Positions 1-9,464 are shown, counted from the first letter of the stretch. The stretch is DNA of 64,000 nucleotides from Tellurirhabdus rosea (GCF_026278345.1 NZ_CP111085.1:2869501-2933500); one strand, 5' to 3'. The notes: a model not told the origin generated them from the letters alone. Program-made: numbers and translations.

Positions 1-240
1 AACGCCCAAATGACCATCGAAGTCGGCGGACATACCGACAACACGGGCTCCCGCGACCTCAACGCCCGGCTCTCCCAGGACCGCGCCGACGCCGTGCGGG
101 AGTATTTCATCGGCAAAGGCATCGAACCTGACCGCATCGCCAGCAAAGGCTACGGCGAATCCCGCCCCGTAGCCCCCAACGAATCCGAAGAAGGCCGGCA
201 GACAAACCGGCGGGTGGAGTTTACGATTACTAAAAAATAG
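1..240 (+). CDS. OmpA-family peptidoglycan-binding domain protein (3' end only)
   Basis: The reading frame is open from base 1, so the start lies outside the window. The visible 79 residues are the C-terminal half of an OmpA-like domain: GHTDNTGS followed by LSQDRADAVREYF, then the IASKGYGESRPVAPN loop and NRRVEF near the end. This fold (OmpA/MotB family) binds meso-diaminopimelate of peptidoglycan from an outer-membrane anchor. The Asp of HTDN and the Arg of NRRVEF are the usual ligand-contact residues. The rest of the protein (barrel, TPR or lipoprotein head) cannot be judged from here. Confidence 0.9.
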   Translation, partial: NAQMTIEVGGHTDNTGSRDLNARLSQDRADAVREYFIGKGIEPDRIASKGYGESRPVAPNESEEGRQTNRRVEFTITKK

Positions 241-241
241 T

Positions 242-363
242 CGTTTAAAGTTAAAGGTTTAAGGTTCAACGCAATCCGCCGCAGCAATGGCTCCGCACTC
301 AATTGAGGCAGAGCTACCGCTGCGGCGGACCACGTTAAACCTGAAATCTTTTAACTTTAAACG
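242..363. repeat. Long imperfect intergenic palindrome (locus A)
   Basis: Arms at 242-285 and 319-363 are near-complementary over about 45 bases. The outer 14 bases (CGTTTAAAGTTAAA) and the inner CCGCCGCAGC are perfect. The middle is made of iterated TTTAAGG/TTTAACG words. It fills the gap between the OmpA-like gene and the convergent gene that ends at 367, so it may act as a two-way terminator. It is one of about ten palindromes of the same design in this window. Confidence 0.75.
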
Positions 364-366
364 CCT

Positions 367-1113
367 TTAATCCAGCCCTGGCCGCCGGAATTCGCGGGCT
401 TGGGGGAACTGCTCGGTCATCTGGCGGCGGATGCGGTCGAGCAGTACGAGCATGTCGAGCACTTCGTCCATCTTTTCCGGGTAATGCTCCAGCAGCGTAT
501 GCCAGGCGGCCAGCGACTTATCGACGCTCACCAGCACGAGCTTGGCCTTGCCGTTGAAATAGGCGGACAGCTGCGGGTCGTTTGTCGGGGCGCGTCTCAG
601 TTGCAGGGCCGACATTACCTTCACCGGAATCAGCGTGCGGTACCATTTGATGACTTCCCAGGCGTCTTTCAGCCCGTTGAGCATCGTCATGGCTTCGGCT
701 TCCGTCCGGACGCCGATGTTCACTTCAAATGCCTGCTGGTGACCGGCCTGCTCCAGCAGATTCATTTCTGCCTTGAGCCAGCTCGCTGTCGTGTTCAGAT
801 ACTGGTCACAGAGGGCCGCTACGGATGGGCGTTCGAGCGTATCGGTTTCGTGTACGCCGGCTGCTTTTGCCTCCAGGGCAGTTTGCATATGTTCGGGTAA
901 TTCTTTTTTCTGATGTTTGGCAATGTACGCTTTGGTCATCTGGAGCGCTTCCATAAGCCGCTTGACCAGCGTTTCAGCGTCCATGTCTTCCTGCGGAATC
1001 CCTTCCGGATACTGCAGCTTGAAACTCTGACACCGCTTGGTGAAAGGACAACGCTCGCACCACGAATCGCAATAATTGTAAATGCCCGGAATCAGTTCAG
1101 TTGCTTGTGTCAT
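367..1113 (-). CDS. Conserved hypothetical protein with N-terminal Cys cluster
   Basis: A 248-residue soluble protein with no signal peptide or membrane segment. Residues about 14-28 hold YCDSWCERCPF and KRCQSF, that is four cysteines in a CxxxCxxCxxxxxC pattern that could bind zinc or an Fe-S cluster. The remainder looks alpha-helical, with acidic/basic helices and the phrases WEVIKWYRTLIP and LDMLVLLDRIRRQM. I do not recognise the family. It is transcribed alone, and the 239 bases upstream (1114-1352) hold the divergent promoters of this gene and of the BNR gene. The ATG at 1113 is the first in frame. Confidence 0.7.
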   Translation of the reverse strand: MTQATELIPGIYNYCDSWCERCPFTKRCQSFKLQYPEGIPQEDMDAETLVKRLMEALQMTKAYIAKHQKKELPEHMQTALEAKAAGVHETDTLERPSVAALCDQYLNTTASWLKAEMNLLEQAGHQQAFEVNIGVRTEAEAMTMLNGLKDAWEVIKWYRTLIPVKVMSALQLRRAPTNDPQLSAYFNGKAKLVLVSVDKSLAAWHTLLEHYPEKMDEVLDMLVLLDRIRRQMTEQFPQAREFRRPGLD

Positions 1114-1352
1114 AGGATTGCTAAGCGGTTACTGGTTGGTGTCGATGTAAAAATACAATTCAGGTAAATACAAGTTCACGTCCTCACTGTCAATTAATTA
1201 TATTTTAATTGTTCTATTCTGTGAACTAACTGGACTATGGACAAAAGCAGCGGTCAGAGGTTTAATTTGCCAAAGAAGATTCTGTTCTGGCAGTTTGGCG
1301 GGGATGCATTATCTTGCAGACTTAAATTCCTCCAGTTACTTCATCCTGTTTT

Positions 1353-4300
1353 ATGAACAAAATACTTCTACCCCTAACCTTCCTTACCCTGGCCACCGGG
1401 GCGATGGGGCAGCAGAAGAATCGTAAAAAAACGGCCGCGACCCAAACCGCCCAGATGACCGCCGCCACCGAACGGTTGTCGGCCTTCGGGCAGCGGCGTA
1501 AACTGACCACCGCCTCGCTGCTGCGTAACGTGCCCTTTCGCAACATCGGCCCCACGGTCATGAGCGGACGCGTGGTGGACATGGCCGTTAACCCCGACAA
1601 TCCGAACCAGTTTTACGTCGCCTACGCCAGCGGCGGTCTGTGGCGCACCGACAACAACGGACTGTCGTTTGAGCCTTTGTTTGACAGGGAAGCCGTAATG
1701 ACCCTCGGAGCCGTGGCGGTAGACTGGAAAACCGGAACCCTCTGGGTCGGCACCGGCGAGGCCAACGCCAGCCGCTCGTCGTACTCGGGCGTGGGCGTCT
1801 ACAAATCGACCGACGGGGGCAAAACCTGGCAGCACCTGCCGGGTCTGGAGGAGACGCACCATATCGGGCGCATTGTGCTGCATCCGACGACTCCAAACGT
1901 GGCCTGGGTTGCCGCTACGGGACATTTATTCACCGCCAATAAAGAACGCGGCCTTTACAAAACGACCGATGGCGGCAAAACCTGGAAACAGACGCTCTAC
2001 ATCGACGACAAAACCGGGGCCATCGACGTTGACCTCGACCCGGCCAATCCGCAGGTTCTGTACGCTTCGATGTGGCATAAGGAGCGCAAGGCCTGGAATT
2101 TTGTGGAAGGAGGCAAAACCTCCGGCATTTATAAAAGTACCGACGGCGGCGAAACCTGGAAGCTGATCTCGGGCGGCCGTTCCGGTTTCCCGCAGGATGA
2201 AAATACGGGCCGCATTGGTCTGAGCATCTTCCCGCAGAACCCGCAGATTCTGTACGCCATTCTCGACAACCAGGCCATCCGGCCCAAAAAAGACGACGAA
2301 GAGCCGGGCAAACTGACCAAAGAGGAATTCAAAGGCATGACCAAGGAGAAATTTCTGGATGTGCCCGACAGCCTGCTGACCGAATACCTTGATGAGCAGA
2401 ACTTCCCGGAAAAATACACGGCCAAATCCCTGAAAGAACTGGTCCGCAACGGCAAACTGGCCCCGCTGGCCGTTCTGGAATACACCGACGATGCCAACTC
2501 CAAACTCATCAACGCCGAAGTCGTGGGCGCCGAAATCTACCGTTCGGACAACGGCGGGCAGTCGTGGCGCAAGGTGAACGAGGATTACCTCGACGGGGTG
2601 TACAACACCTACGGCTATTATTTCGGCAACGTCTGGATTGCGCCCGACAATGCGGATAAGATTTACACGGCGGGCGTCCCCGTCATTGGTTCGGAAGATG
2701 GCGGCAAAACCTGGAAAGGCCTCGATGCGGCCAACGTTCACGCCGATCACCACGCGCTCTGGATCAACCCGAAGAACAACAAACACCTGATTCTGGGCAA
2801 CGACGGCGGCATCAACATCAGTTACGACGGCGGCAAAACCTGGTTCAAGGCCAATACGCCCGCCGTGGGGCAGTTCTACGCCATCACCGTCGATATGGCC
2901 AAGCCGTACAATGTCTACGGCGGCCTTCAGGACAACGGCGTCTGGATGGGCCCGAGCACCTACAAAGCCTCTCCCGAATGGTACGACAACGGCGATTACC
3001 CGTACAAAAGCCTGCTCGGCGGCGACGGGATGCAGGTGCAGGTCGATTGGCGGGATAACAAAACGGTGTACACCGGCTTCCAGTTTGGCAATTATTTCCG
3101 GATAAACCGGGAAACGGGCGAACGGAAGAAACTGGAATTCCCCGAGGAGGTCGGTCAGCCCAAGCTGCGCTTCAACTGGCAGTCGCCGATTCTGGTGTCG
3201 CGGCACAACCAGGACGTGGTGTATTTCGGCTCGAATCGTTTCCACCGCAGTCTGGACCGGGGCGATGAGTTCAAGGTGCTTTCCGGCGACCTGACGCGCG
3301 GCCGCAAAGAAGGCGATGTTTCTTTCGGCACCCTGACGACCATCGACGAGTCGCCCCTGCGCTTCGGCCTTATCTACACGGGCAGCGACGACGGCCTGAT
3401 TCACGTCTCGCGCGACGGCGGCTACACCTGGACGCGCATTTCGGACGGCCTTCCGGCGGCGGTGCAACCGCTCTGGGTGAGCCGCGTCACGGCTTCGGCC
3501 CACGACGAAGGCACGGTTTACGCCACCCTGAACGGCTACCGCAACGATCATTTCCGGGCGTACGTTTTCCGGTCAACGGACTACGGCAAAACCTGGCAGC
3601 CCATCGGAACGGACCTCCCCGCCGAGCCGGTCAACGTGCTGAAAGAAGACCCGAAAAATCCGGATGTGCTGTACGTCGGCACCGACCACGGGCTGTATGC
3701 GTCGCTGGACCGGGGCCGGTCGTTCATGATTCTGGGCGAAGGACTGCCCGCCGTGGCCGTGCATGACCTGGTGGTGCATCCCCGCGAAAACGAACTCATC
3801 GTCGGAACGCACGGGCGGTCGCTGTACGTCGGCGACGTGTCCTATCTGCAGAGCCTGACGGACTCGGTACGGGCGAAAGACCTGTACGTCTACAAACTGA
3901 AGAACGAAACCTACCGGGCCAGCCGCGGCCGGATGTACAACAAATACAGCGAAAAACCGGAATACCAGTTTACGATGCCGTTTTATGCCAGAACGGCCGG
4001 TCGCACCACGGTTCGCCTGATGGCCGACAGCCTGACCCTGCGCACCCTGACCGACACCAGCGAAGCGGGCCTGAACTACCTCTCGTTCGATTACGCCATC
4101 GACAGCACTGCCCGCGGAGCCTACCAGGGCTGGCTGAACGACCACCGCACGGAAGGCCGCGAAATCAATCTGAAGCCCGCCGACGACGGCAAAATCTACC
4201 TGCGTCCCGGCAAGTACACCTTCGTGTTCGAAACCGCCGGTGGGGCCAGCGAGAAAAAATCGTGGGAACTGAAAGCGCCGGAACGAAAGAAATGGGGCGT

Positions 4301-4382
4301 GACCAGCCTGCCCAAACCCGGTGCTTCGCCCGACGAATGGGAGGAATGGATGGAAGAACAGGGATTCGAAGAGAAAAAGTAA
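1353..4382 (+). CDS. Secreted Asp-box (BNR/VPS10-like) repeat protein
   Basis: A 1009-residue protein with a clear Sec signal peptide (MNKILLPLTFLTLATGAMG). It has many Asp-box repeats of the type STDGGKTW (for example YKSTDGGKTW, YKTTDGGKTW, YKSTDGGETW, YRSDNGGQSW, STDYGKTW) spread over residues about 100-840. Such repeats cap the blades of sialidase/sortilin-type beta-propellers, and two propellers would fit the length. A lysine/glutamate-rich insert lies at about 305-380. The C-terminal 170 residues look like a beta-sandwich. Homologues are usually annotated as glycosyl hydrolase or VPS10-domain protein. No catalytic residues can be assigned, so enzymatic activity is unproven. Single-gene unit, closed by hairpins at 4381-4466. 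Confidence 0.85.
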   Translation: MNKILLPLTFLTLATGAMGQQKNRKKTAATQTAQMTAATERLSAFGQRRKLTTASLLRNVPFRNIGPTVMSGRVVDMAVNPDNPNQFYVAYASGGLWRTDNNGLSFEPLFDREAVMTLGAVAVDWKTGTLWVGTGEANASRSSYSGVGVYKSTDGGKTWQHLPGLEETHHIGRIVLHPTTPNVAWVAATGHLFTANKERGLYKTTDGGKTWKQTLYIDDKTGAIDVDLDPANPQVLYASMWHKERKAWNFVEGGKTSGIYKSTDGGETWKLISGGRSGFPQDENTGRIGLSIFPQNPQILYAILDNQAIRPKKDDEEPGKLTKEEFKGMTKEKFLDVPDSLLTEYLDEQNFPEKYTAKSLKELVRNGKLAPLAVLEYTDDANSKLINAEVVGAEIYRSDNGGQSWRKVNEDYLDGVYNTYGYYFGNVWIAPDNADKIYTAGVPVIGSEDGGKTWKGLDAANVHADHHALWINPKNNKHLILGNDGGINISYDGGKTWFKANTPAVGQFYAITVDMAKPYNVYGGLQDNGVWMGPSTYKASPEWYDNGDYPYKSLLGGDGMQVQVDWRDNKTVYTGFQFGNYFRINRETGERKKLEFPEEVGQPKLRFNWQSPILVSRHNQDVVYFGSNRFHRSLDRGDEFKVLSGDLTRGRKEGDVSFGTLTTIDESPLRFGLIYTGSDDGLIHVSRDGGYTWTRISDGLPAAVQPLWVSRVTASAHDEGTVYATLNGYRNDHFRAYVFRSTDYGKTWQPIGTDLPAEPVNVLKEDPKNPDVLYVGTDHGLYASLDRGRSFMILGEGLPAVAVHDLVVHPRENELIVGTHGRSLYVGDVSYLQSLTDSVRAKDLYVYKLKNETYRASRGRMYNKYSEKPEYQFTMPFYARTAGRTTVRLMADSLTLRTLTDTSEAGLNYLSFDYAIDSTARGAYQGWLNDHRTEGREINLKPADDGKIYLRPGKYTFVFETAGGASEKKSWELKAPERKKWGVTSLPKPGASPDEWEEWMEEQGFEEKK

Positions 4383-4437
4383 CGCGGAGTGATACTCCGC
4401 TCGCTTTCAATAAATAAGCGGAGTATCACTCCGCGTT
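4381..4437. repeat. 21-bp perfect inverted repeat (locus B)
   Basis: The arms 4381-4401 and 4417-4437 are perfectly complementary over 21 bases. Each arm is itself nearly palindromic around CGGAGTGATACTCCG, so the site could form a cruciform. It overlaps the stop codon of the BNR gene. Confidence 0.85.
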
Positions 4438-4439
4438 AC

Positions 4440-4466
4440 AGGTCGGCACAAACGCCGACCTGTTTT
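4440..4466 (+). terminator. Intrinsic terminator after the BNR gene
   Basis: An 8-bp stem AGGTCGGC/GCCGACCT with a 6-base loop, followed by GTTTTG. It lies directly behind palindrome B. Confidence 0.6.
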
Positions 4467-4497
4467 GCTGTTCTGACGTAATTAAAAGTGACCAGAT

Positions 4498-4680
4498 ATG
4501 AGGACGGCAGAAGCAGTTCTGGAAATTTACAAAGCCTTTCCCGGAAACGTTCAGAAAGAGGCTCGAACGCTGCTTGAGAAAGCGGCGTTGACGGCGGACT
4601 GTCCCACCCTCTGTTTCGAAGACCTGCAGAACGGGCAGGTGATCGACGGGCGGCTGGTGATTCGGAGTCCGTTTGCCTGA
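4498..4680 (+). CDS. Small hypothetical protein (antitoxin-like?)
   Basis: A 60-residue ORF starting ATGAGGACGGCAG. The N-terminal part EAVLEIYKAFPGNVQKEARTLLEKAAL looks like the helical start of small VapB/DUF2281-type antitoxins, and the C-terminal part is short and beta-like. No toxin gene is adjacent: the next gene, 44 bases on, encodes a serine hydrolase. The opposite strand also has an open frame here but shows no recognisable features. The family assignment is weak. Confidence 0.4.
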   Translation: MRTAEAVLEIYKAFPGNVQKEARTLLEKAALTADCPTLCFEDLQNGQVIDGRLVIRSPFA

Positions 4681-4724
4681 ATTCCGGGAAGACTCCTTAC
4701 CTTGCGGTTTCACGAACGCCGCTT

Positions 4725-5834
4725 ATGAAATTTCTGCTTTTTGCGGGTTTGCTGCTGGCTGGAGCCGGTTCGGCCGCGCAGTCAACGGAGCAAACCCCCG
4801 TTTCTACTGACAACCCGCGCCGGACTCCGCTCGACCGGCAGATCGACAGCCTCGTTACGGATTTTTTAAGAAAGCATAAAACCGTCGGACTCAGCATTGG
4901 CATTCTGCGCGGCGACAGCACCTTTTATTTCAATTACGGCGAAACGGCAAAAGGCAACGGGCAGCTTCCGGCCCGGAGTACGCTGTACGAAATCGGCTCC
5001 ATCAGCAAAACGTTTACGGCAACCCTGCTGGCCGACGCCGCCCGCCGTGGCCGGATTGATATGAATGCGCCGGTCAACAATTTCCTGCCGGACTCTCTGC
5101 CGATTTTGCAGAAAAACGGTAAACGGGTTACGCTGACTATGCTGGCCAACCATACCTCCGGGCTGCCGCGCCTGCCGACGAACCTGTTCACGTCTACCGC
5201 GGCGCTGGTCAATCCGTACAGGGAGTACGACCGCAGGAAGCTGTTTGCCTACCTGATGAAAGCCGAACTGGCGCGGGAGCCGGGGAAGGAAGTCGAATAC
5301 TCCAACCTCGGCGCGGGCCTGCTGGGAACCTTGCTCGAAAACGGCCTGAACAGCGATTACGAAGAACTGCTCCAAAAACGGATTGCCGGCCCGCTGGGGA
5401 TGAAAAGCACGGCGCTGACGCTGAACGACGAGCAGAAACGCCGGTTTGCGCAGGGCCACGACGGTGGGGGCAAAGCCGCATCTTCCTGGGAGTTTCTGGC
5501 CCTTGCCGGAGCCGGCGGGATTCGCTCGACGACGGAAGATATGCTGCAATACCTGCGCGCCGAACTGGGCGACGGCCCCCGAACGCTGGTCCGGGCGATG
5601 CAGTTGACGCAGGAGAAAACGGCCACGCAGGGCGACCGGGCTATTGGCCTCGGCTGGTTCTGGAACGTTAAAAATCCCCAGCCCTGGTACTGGCACAACG
5701 GCGGAACGGGCGGCTTCTCGACCTTTGCAGCTTTCAACCTGCGCCGCAAAACCGCCCTTGTCGTGCTGACCAACTCGCAAATCCAAAGCGATCCGCTGAG
5801 TCTGTCGCTCCTGTCGGCGCTGGAGACGCCCTGA
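4725..5834 (+). CDS. Beta-lactamase/class C-like serine hydrolase
   Basis: 369 residues with a signal peptide (MKFLLFAGLLLAGAGSAAQ), so exported. The three signature elements of the class C/DD-peptidase fold are present: S92-I-S-K95 in EIGSISKTFTAT, the YSN triad in EVEYSNLGAGLLG, and HNGGTGG as the HxG motif near the C-terminus. Length fits the family. The substrate is unknown; members include esterases, D-aminopeptidases and penicillin-binding-like proteins. It is followed 40 bases later by the dehydratase gene on the same strand. Confidence 0.85.
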   Translation: MKFLLFAGLLLAGAGSAAQSTEQTPVSTDNPRRTPLDRQIDSLVTDFLRKHKTVGLSIGILRGDSTFYFNYGETAKGNGQLPARSTLYEIGSISKTFTATLLADAARRGRIDMNAPVNNFLPDSLPILQKNGKRVTLTMLANHTSGLPRLPTNLFTSTAALVNPYREYDRRKLFAYLMKAELAREPGKEVEYSNLGAGLLGTLLENGLNSDYEELLQKRIAGPLGMKSTALTLNDEQKRRFAQGHDGGGKAASSWEFLALAGAGGIRSTTEDMLQYLRAELGDGPRTLVRAMQLTQEKTATQGDRAIGLGWFWNVKNPQPWYWHNGGTGGFSTFAAFNLRRKTALVVLTNSQIQSDPLSLSLLSALETP

Positions 5835-5874
5835 CAAAGACATTGAATAGGCGGCGGAGGTCCGTCAAAAAATT

Positions 5875-6693
5875 ATGAAAACAATATCCATCATTGGTTG
5901 CGGCTGGCTTGGCTTTCCGCTGGCATTAAGACTGAAGGAAAAAGGGTACCTGGTCAAAGGCAGCGTTACCTCCGCAGAAAAAGCGACTCGGCTGCAAAAT
6001 GCCGGGCTCGACGCGGTTGTGCTGACATTAACGCCCGAGCCGGAAGGCGATCTGGCCGCATTGCTGGATACCGATGCGCTCGTCATCAGCGTTCCGCCGC
6101 GGGCGGGGGCTCAGGGCGATGCGTTTCATCCCCGGCAAATCGAGTTGCTGACGGAAGCCATCCGGCAAACGGGCCGTTCGCCTTACGTGATTTATGTAAG
6201 TTCAACTTCGGTTTATCCCGAAAAGAACCAGACCGCGTTCGAAGAGGAGGTGGTCGGCTCGGAAGAGTCGGCGGCCCCGGCCCTGGTGGAAGCGGAGCGG
6301 CGGGTGCTGGCTTTGGGCAACGCCAGTGTTGTCCGCTGCGGTGGGCTGATGGGGTATGACCGGATTCCGGGTAAATACGTGGCGGGGAAACAAAACATCA
6401 CGACGGCGGGCGTGCCGGTCAACTACATTCACCGCGACGATGCCGCGGGCCTGCTGCTGGCCCTGCTCGAATCGCCGCGCCCGGGCGAAACGTTTAACGC
6501 CGTTGCACCGGAGCACCCCACCCGGGAGGCCGTGTACCGAAAAAGCTGCGCGGATTTTGGGTTCGCCCTGCCGACGTTTGCCGAACCGCCGGAGCCCGTG
6601 CCGTTTAAGGTTGTTAATGGCGAAAAGGCGGTGAGGGCGTTGGGCTATACCTATATCTATCCCAATCCACTCCACTTTCTTTATTCTTTTTAA
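5875..6693 (+). CDS. NAD(P)-binding epimerase/dehydratase (YeeZ-like SDR)
   Basis: 272 residues with an N-terminal Rossmann fingerprint ISIIGCGWLGFPLA. YVSSTSVYPE then follows, as in extended short-chain dehydrogenases. HRDDAAGLLLALLE and FNAVAPEHPTREAVY form the typical C-terminal half. This matches the NAD-dependent epimerase/dehydratase group that includes YeeZ. The catalytic YxxxK is not obvious, as in other YeeZ-like members. The last codons lie inside the 24-bp inverted repeat shared with the convergent TonB-receptor gene. Confidence 0.75.
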   Translation: MKTISIIGCGWLGFPLALRLKEKGYLVKGSVTSAEKATRLQNAGLDAVVLTLTPEPEGDLAALLDTDALVISVPPRAGAQGDAFHPRQIELLTEAIRQTGRSPYVIYVSSTSVYPEKNQTAFEEEVVGSEESAAPALVEAERRVLALGNASVVRCGGLMGYDRIPGKYVAGKQNITTAGVPVNYIHRDDAAGLLLALLESPRPGETFNAVAPEHPTREAVYRKSCADFGFALPTFAEPPEPVPFKVVNGEKAVRALGYTYIYPNPLHFLYSF

Positions 6694-6740
6694 ACAACAT
6701 ATCCCATATTTCGCAGATATGGGATATGTTGTTTAAAAAG
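6686..6740. terminator. Bidirectional terminator, 24-bp perfect stem
   Basis: Arms 6686-6709 and 6717-6740 are perfectly complementary, with a 7-base loop. The stem starts CTTTTTAAACAAC, so both strands end the hairpin in an A/T tract. Both convergent genes stop inside it, and both proteins end in Tyr-Ser-Phe encoded by the two arms. Confidence 0.9.
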
Positions 6741-9069
6741 AATACTTTACCCGCAGAGCCACGTTCCGGCCAATCTCATCGGAAAAGTACCGGAACCGGT
6801 TCAGGTAGTCGCGGTAAACGGTGTTGAAGAGGTTGCTTACCGTCAGGCTGGCTTCCAGCTGCTGCCGCTGGCTGATCGGAATCGTCGCGCCCGCTTTGGC
6901 ACTCCAGAGCTGGTAGGCGGGGGGAGGAACTACAAAATCACTGTTGGCCGGAACGCGATTCTGCCGCGCGACCCACAGGTGGCCGATGCCCACAAAGACA
7001 TTCCGCAGCCGCCCGACTTTGCCGAAATCATACTGCAGACCGTTGTCCCACCGATTGGGCGGAATCATAACCAGCGGCTGCTGTTGCCGTAAATCCTGCA
7101 CATATAAATAGGAAAGCCTGGTGGTCAGGTCCAGCTTTGGCCAAATTGTAATAGTCGCGTCGGCGTCGAGGCCGGCATATAGCGCGTCGGTCTGGGTATA
7201 CTGAAATGCCGGAAATGCCCCACGAATGGTCAGGACAGGCTCGGCCTGCGGCTTGAGATAGATGTAGTTGCGGATGGTGTTAACAAAAATGCCGAGTTCG
7301 GCTTTCACCCGCTTGCCGCTGTACTCGCTGCCGAGCGTGAGGTTATAGGCTACTTCGGGAAGCAGAGTCTGGTTGCCCACCTCATAGGAAGCGGCGCCAT
7401 GGTGGACACCGTCGCTGAACAGCTCGCTCACGTTCGGCGCGCGCCAGGCCGTGCCGAGGTTGACCCGGCTGGTCCAGCGGTCGGACAGGTAACGGGTGAA
7501 GCCCAGCGTGCCCGACACCCGTGAGAAAACATACGTCGGACGGGTCAGCACCCGGTTTTCGTAGCGAAAAACCTGCATATGCCGCCAGTCGTACCGGAGG
7601 CCGGCTTCTACTTCCCAGTTTTCCCGCCGGTATTTTTCGATCCAGAAAAGGCCGCCGGTAAAAGTCCGGAAGTTCGGAATCAGCGGGCGGCCGCTCATGA
7701 TGTTGAACTGATACAGGCCGCTGAGGCCAAGGCTGCCGCTGAGCCTGCCGTCTACCGGCTTGTGTTCGTAGACCAGATCGGCGGTATAGGTGGTTAACTG
7801 AAACCGCAGTTCCGGTCGGTTCAGGGCGCGGAGGCTGTCGTTTCGGGGGCCGTGCAGGTCGTATTCGGAGCGGTCGTCGGTCTGGCGGGCGGCCACCAGC
7901 TGCCATTCCCCGCCCGCCCGGGGCTTCCAGACGGTTTTTACTTTCAGCAAATCGTGCTGTACATCCTGATACGGCCGACCGATGGCGTAACTAAAGCCCG
8001 ACTGCACAAAGGGCTGGCCGTTTTCAAAAATGGCTTTCAGGTCGGAAAGGCTGCCGATATGGGCACCGGAAAAAATGCCAAGCCGGGTGGCAAACCGGCT
8101 GTAAAAAAGCTCGGAGCGAAAACGGGCCGTCCGGTAGGCGAAGGTGCCCGAGAAGTTCTGCTCCGACGAGCCGGTATTGTCCAGAAAATAATTGGGTGCG
8201 CGCAGGTTGCCGCCACGCTTCAGCGTTCCCTGCATCCGCCAGCCAAAGCGGCTTTCGGGGCCAAAGGCACCGGCGAGTTGTCCGGAAGCTGCTCCCTGCT
8301 GCCCGTTGCTGAAACCGGCCAGGGTAAGACTGCCCTCCAGACCCGGCTGGGTAGGCAGGGCGGCCGGTTCGACCAGAATGACGCCGCCGAGGGCATCCGA
8401 ACCGTACCGTACGCCCGCCGCCCCGCGCACGACGGTAAGCTGCCGGGCCACAAACGGGTCGATTTCGGGGGCATGTTCGGAACCCCACTGCTGGCCTTCC
8501 TGCCGGACGCCGTTGTTCAGAATCAGAATCCGGTTGCTGTGCATGCCGTGGATGACCGGTTTAGCAATCGAGGCGCCGGTTTGCAGGACCGTGACGCCCG
8601 GCAACGCCCGCAACGCCTCGCCCAGCGACTGGCCCCGCGTCTGTTCGAGGGCCCGGCCGTCGAGTCGGGCGACGTTCTGGCTGTTGAGGACTTCCGCCCG
8701 CTGGGCCGTAACGTTCACGTCGCGCAGGTGGATGGATTCTTCGGAAAGATAAATATCCTGTTCGGAGGTGTGTTCGAGGGTAAACTGCTGGGAAACCTCC
8801 CGGTACCCCACAATGCGGCAAAGGAGGGTGTACGTGCCCTGACAGAGGTTTTCCAGCCGATAGGTGCCCGTCTGGTCCGTCAGAACGCCTTTTTGCAGCT
8901 CTTTTATATAAATAGTAGCGCCCGGAACAGGTTGGTGCGACTCGTTATCAAATACTTGGCCCTTAACAAAACAATGGCATTCCGGCTGGGCTTCGGCGGG
9001 GAACGCGGTCCACACTTCTACCAGCAAAACCGTACATGTAAAAATGAAAAATTGCCGGAAAAGACTCAC
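6733..9069 (-). CDS. TonB-dependent outer-membrane receptor
   Basis: 778 residues. A signal peptide ends at AEAQPE. A carboxypeptidase-regulatory-like beta-sandwich (VKGQVFDNESHQPVPGATIYI...GTYRL) covers about 30-115. A plug domain (ALRALPGVTVLQTG, GMHSNRILILNNGVRQEGQQWGSEHAPEIDPF) covers about 125-235. A 22-strand type barrel ends in the aromatic LRVKYSF. It is too short for SusC (about 1000 residues) and no SusD lies next to it, so a metal-chelate or vitamin receptor is more likely than a glycan importer. The 120-aa plug with HSNRI and HAPEIDPF resembles the copper/zinc receptor group. Substrate unproven. It is divergent from the ECF sigma gene. Confidence 0.88.
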   Translation of the reverse strand: MSLFRQFFIFTCTVLLVEVWTAFPAEAQPECHCFVKGQVFDNESHQPVPGATIYIKELQKGVLTDQTGTYRLENLCQGTYTLLCRIVGYREVSQQFTLEHTSEQDIYLSEESIHLRDVNVTAQRAEVLNSQNVARLDGRALEQTRGQSLGEALRALPGVTVLQTGASIAKPVIHGMHSNRILILNNGVRQEGQQWGSEHAPEIDPFVARQLTVVRGAAGVRYGSDALGGVILVEPAALPTQPGLEGSLTLAGFSNGQQGAASGQLAGAFGPESRFGWRMQGTLKRGGNLRAPNYFLDNTGSSEQNFSGTFAYRTARFRSELFYSRFATRLGIFSGAHIGSLSDLKAIFENGQPFVQSGFSYAIGRPYQDVQHDLLKVKTVWKPRAGGEWQLVAARQTDDRSEYDLHGPRNDSLRALNRPELRFQLTTYTADLVYEHKPVDGRLSGSLGLSGLYQFNIMSGRPLIPNFRTFTGGLFWIEKYRRENWEVEAGLRYDWRHMQVFRYENRVLTRPTYVFSRVSGTLGFTRYLSDRWTSRVNLGTAWRAPNVSELFSDGVHHGAASYEVGNQTLLPEVAYNLTLGSEYSGKRVKAELGIFVNTIRNYIYLKPQAEPVLTIRGAFPAFQYTQTDALYAGLDADATITIWPKLDLTTRLSYLYVQDLRQQQPLVMIPPNRWDNGLQYDFGKVGRLRNVFVGIGHLWVARQNRVPANSDFVVPPPAYQLWSAKAGATIPISQRQQLEASLTVSNLFNTVYRDYLNRFRYFSDEIGRNVALRVKYSF

Positions 9070-9464
9070 AAACAGGTGTTTAAGGGGTATATGCTACGTA
9101 AAGTTAAGGTTTTTGCAACTGAGTTGCAACAAATGAAGTAACGCCTCAGGTGTGGAAAAGGTTTACAAAATGGAAAAAGATAAGTATTGTCCGTTAAGTA
9201 TAAATACTCCTTGTTTAAGGAAGTAGGGTAACTCTTAAACAATATGGATTTAATCGCTTCCCCACTTTGTGGGAAAAATTCCACACTTTAGGATGTATGA
9301 ACCAGCTTTGGACTGTCCCGTTGCCTCAGTTGGAATGTTTGTAAACGTCTATTTATCAGGAAGATGGAGGCTTTTCCGAAGATGGAAAAAATATTTTGGC
9401 CTAAGTGGTTGCGTTTTTGTTTAATCGATATGTAGATTTGGTTCAACAAAAACGGTTCACAACC
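9070..9464. other. Intergenic region between TonB receptor and ECF sigma gene
   Basis: A 395-base AT-rich stretch without a credible gene. It should hold the promoter of the receptor gene on the minus strand and contains the sigma-gene promoter at 9409-9440. Nothing else was recognised. Confidence 0.6.
9409..9440 (+). promoter_or_regulatory. Bacteroidota-type promoter of the ECF sigma gene
   Basis: TTG at 9409-9411 and the box TAGATTTG at 9433-9440 fit the -33 TTG / -7 TAnnTTTG consensus, with a 21-base spacer. The chosen ATG is 25 bases downstream. Confidence 0.6.

Noticed and set aside
1926-3551. 541-codon open frame antisense to the BNR gene
   Set aside because: It is a by-product of high-GC codon use opposite a well-supported gene; it has no domain, and its His/Val/Ala-rich composition is typical of antisense frames.
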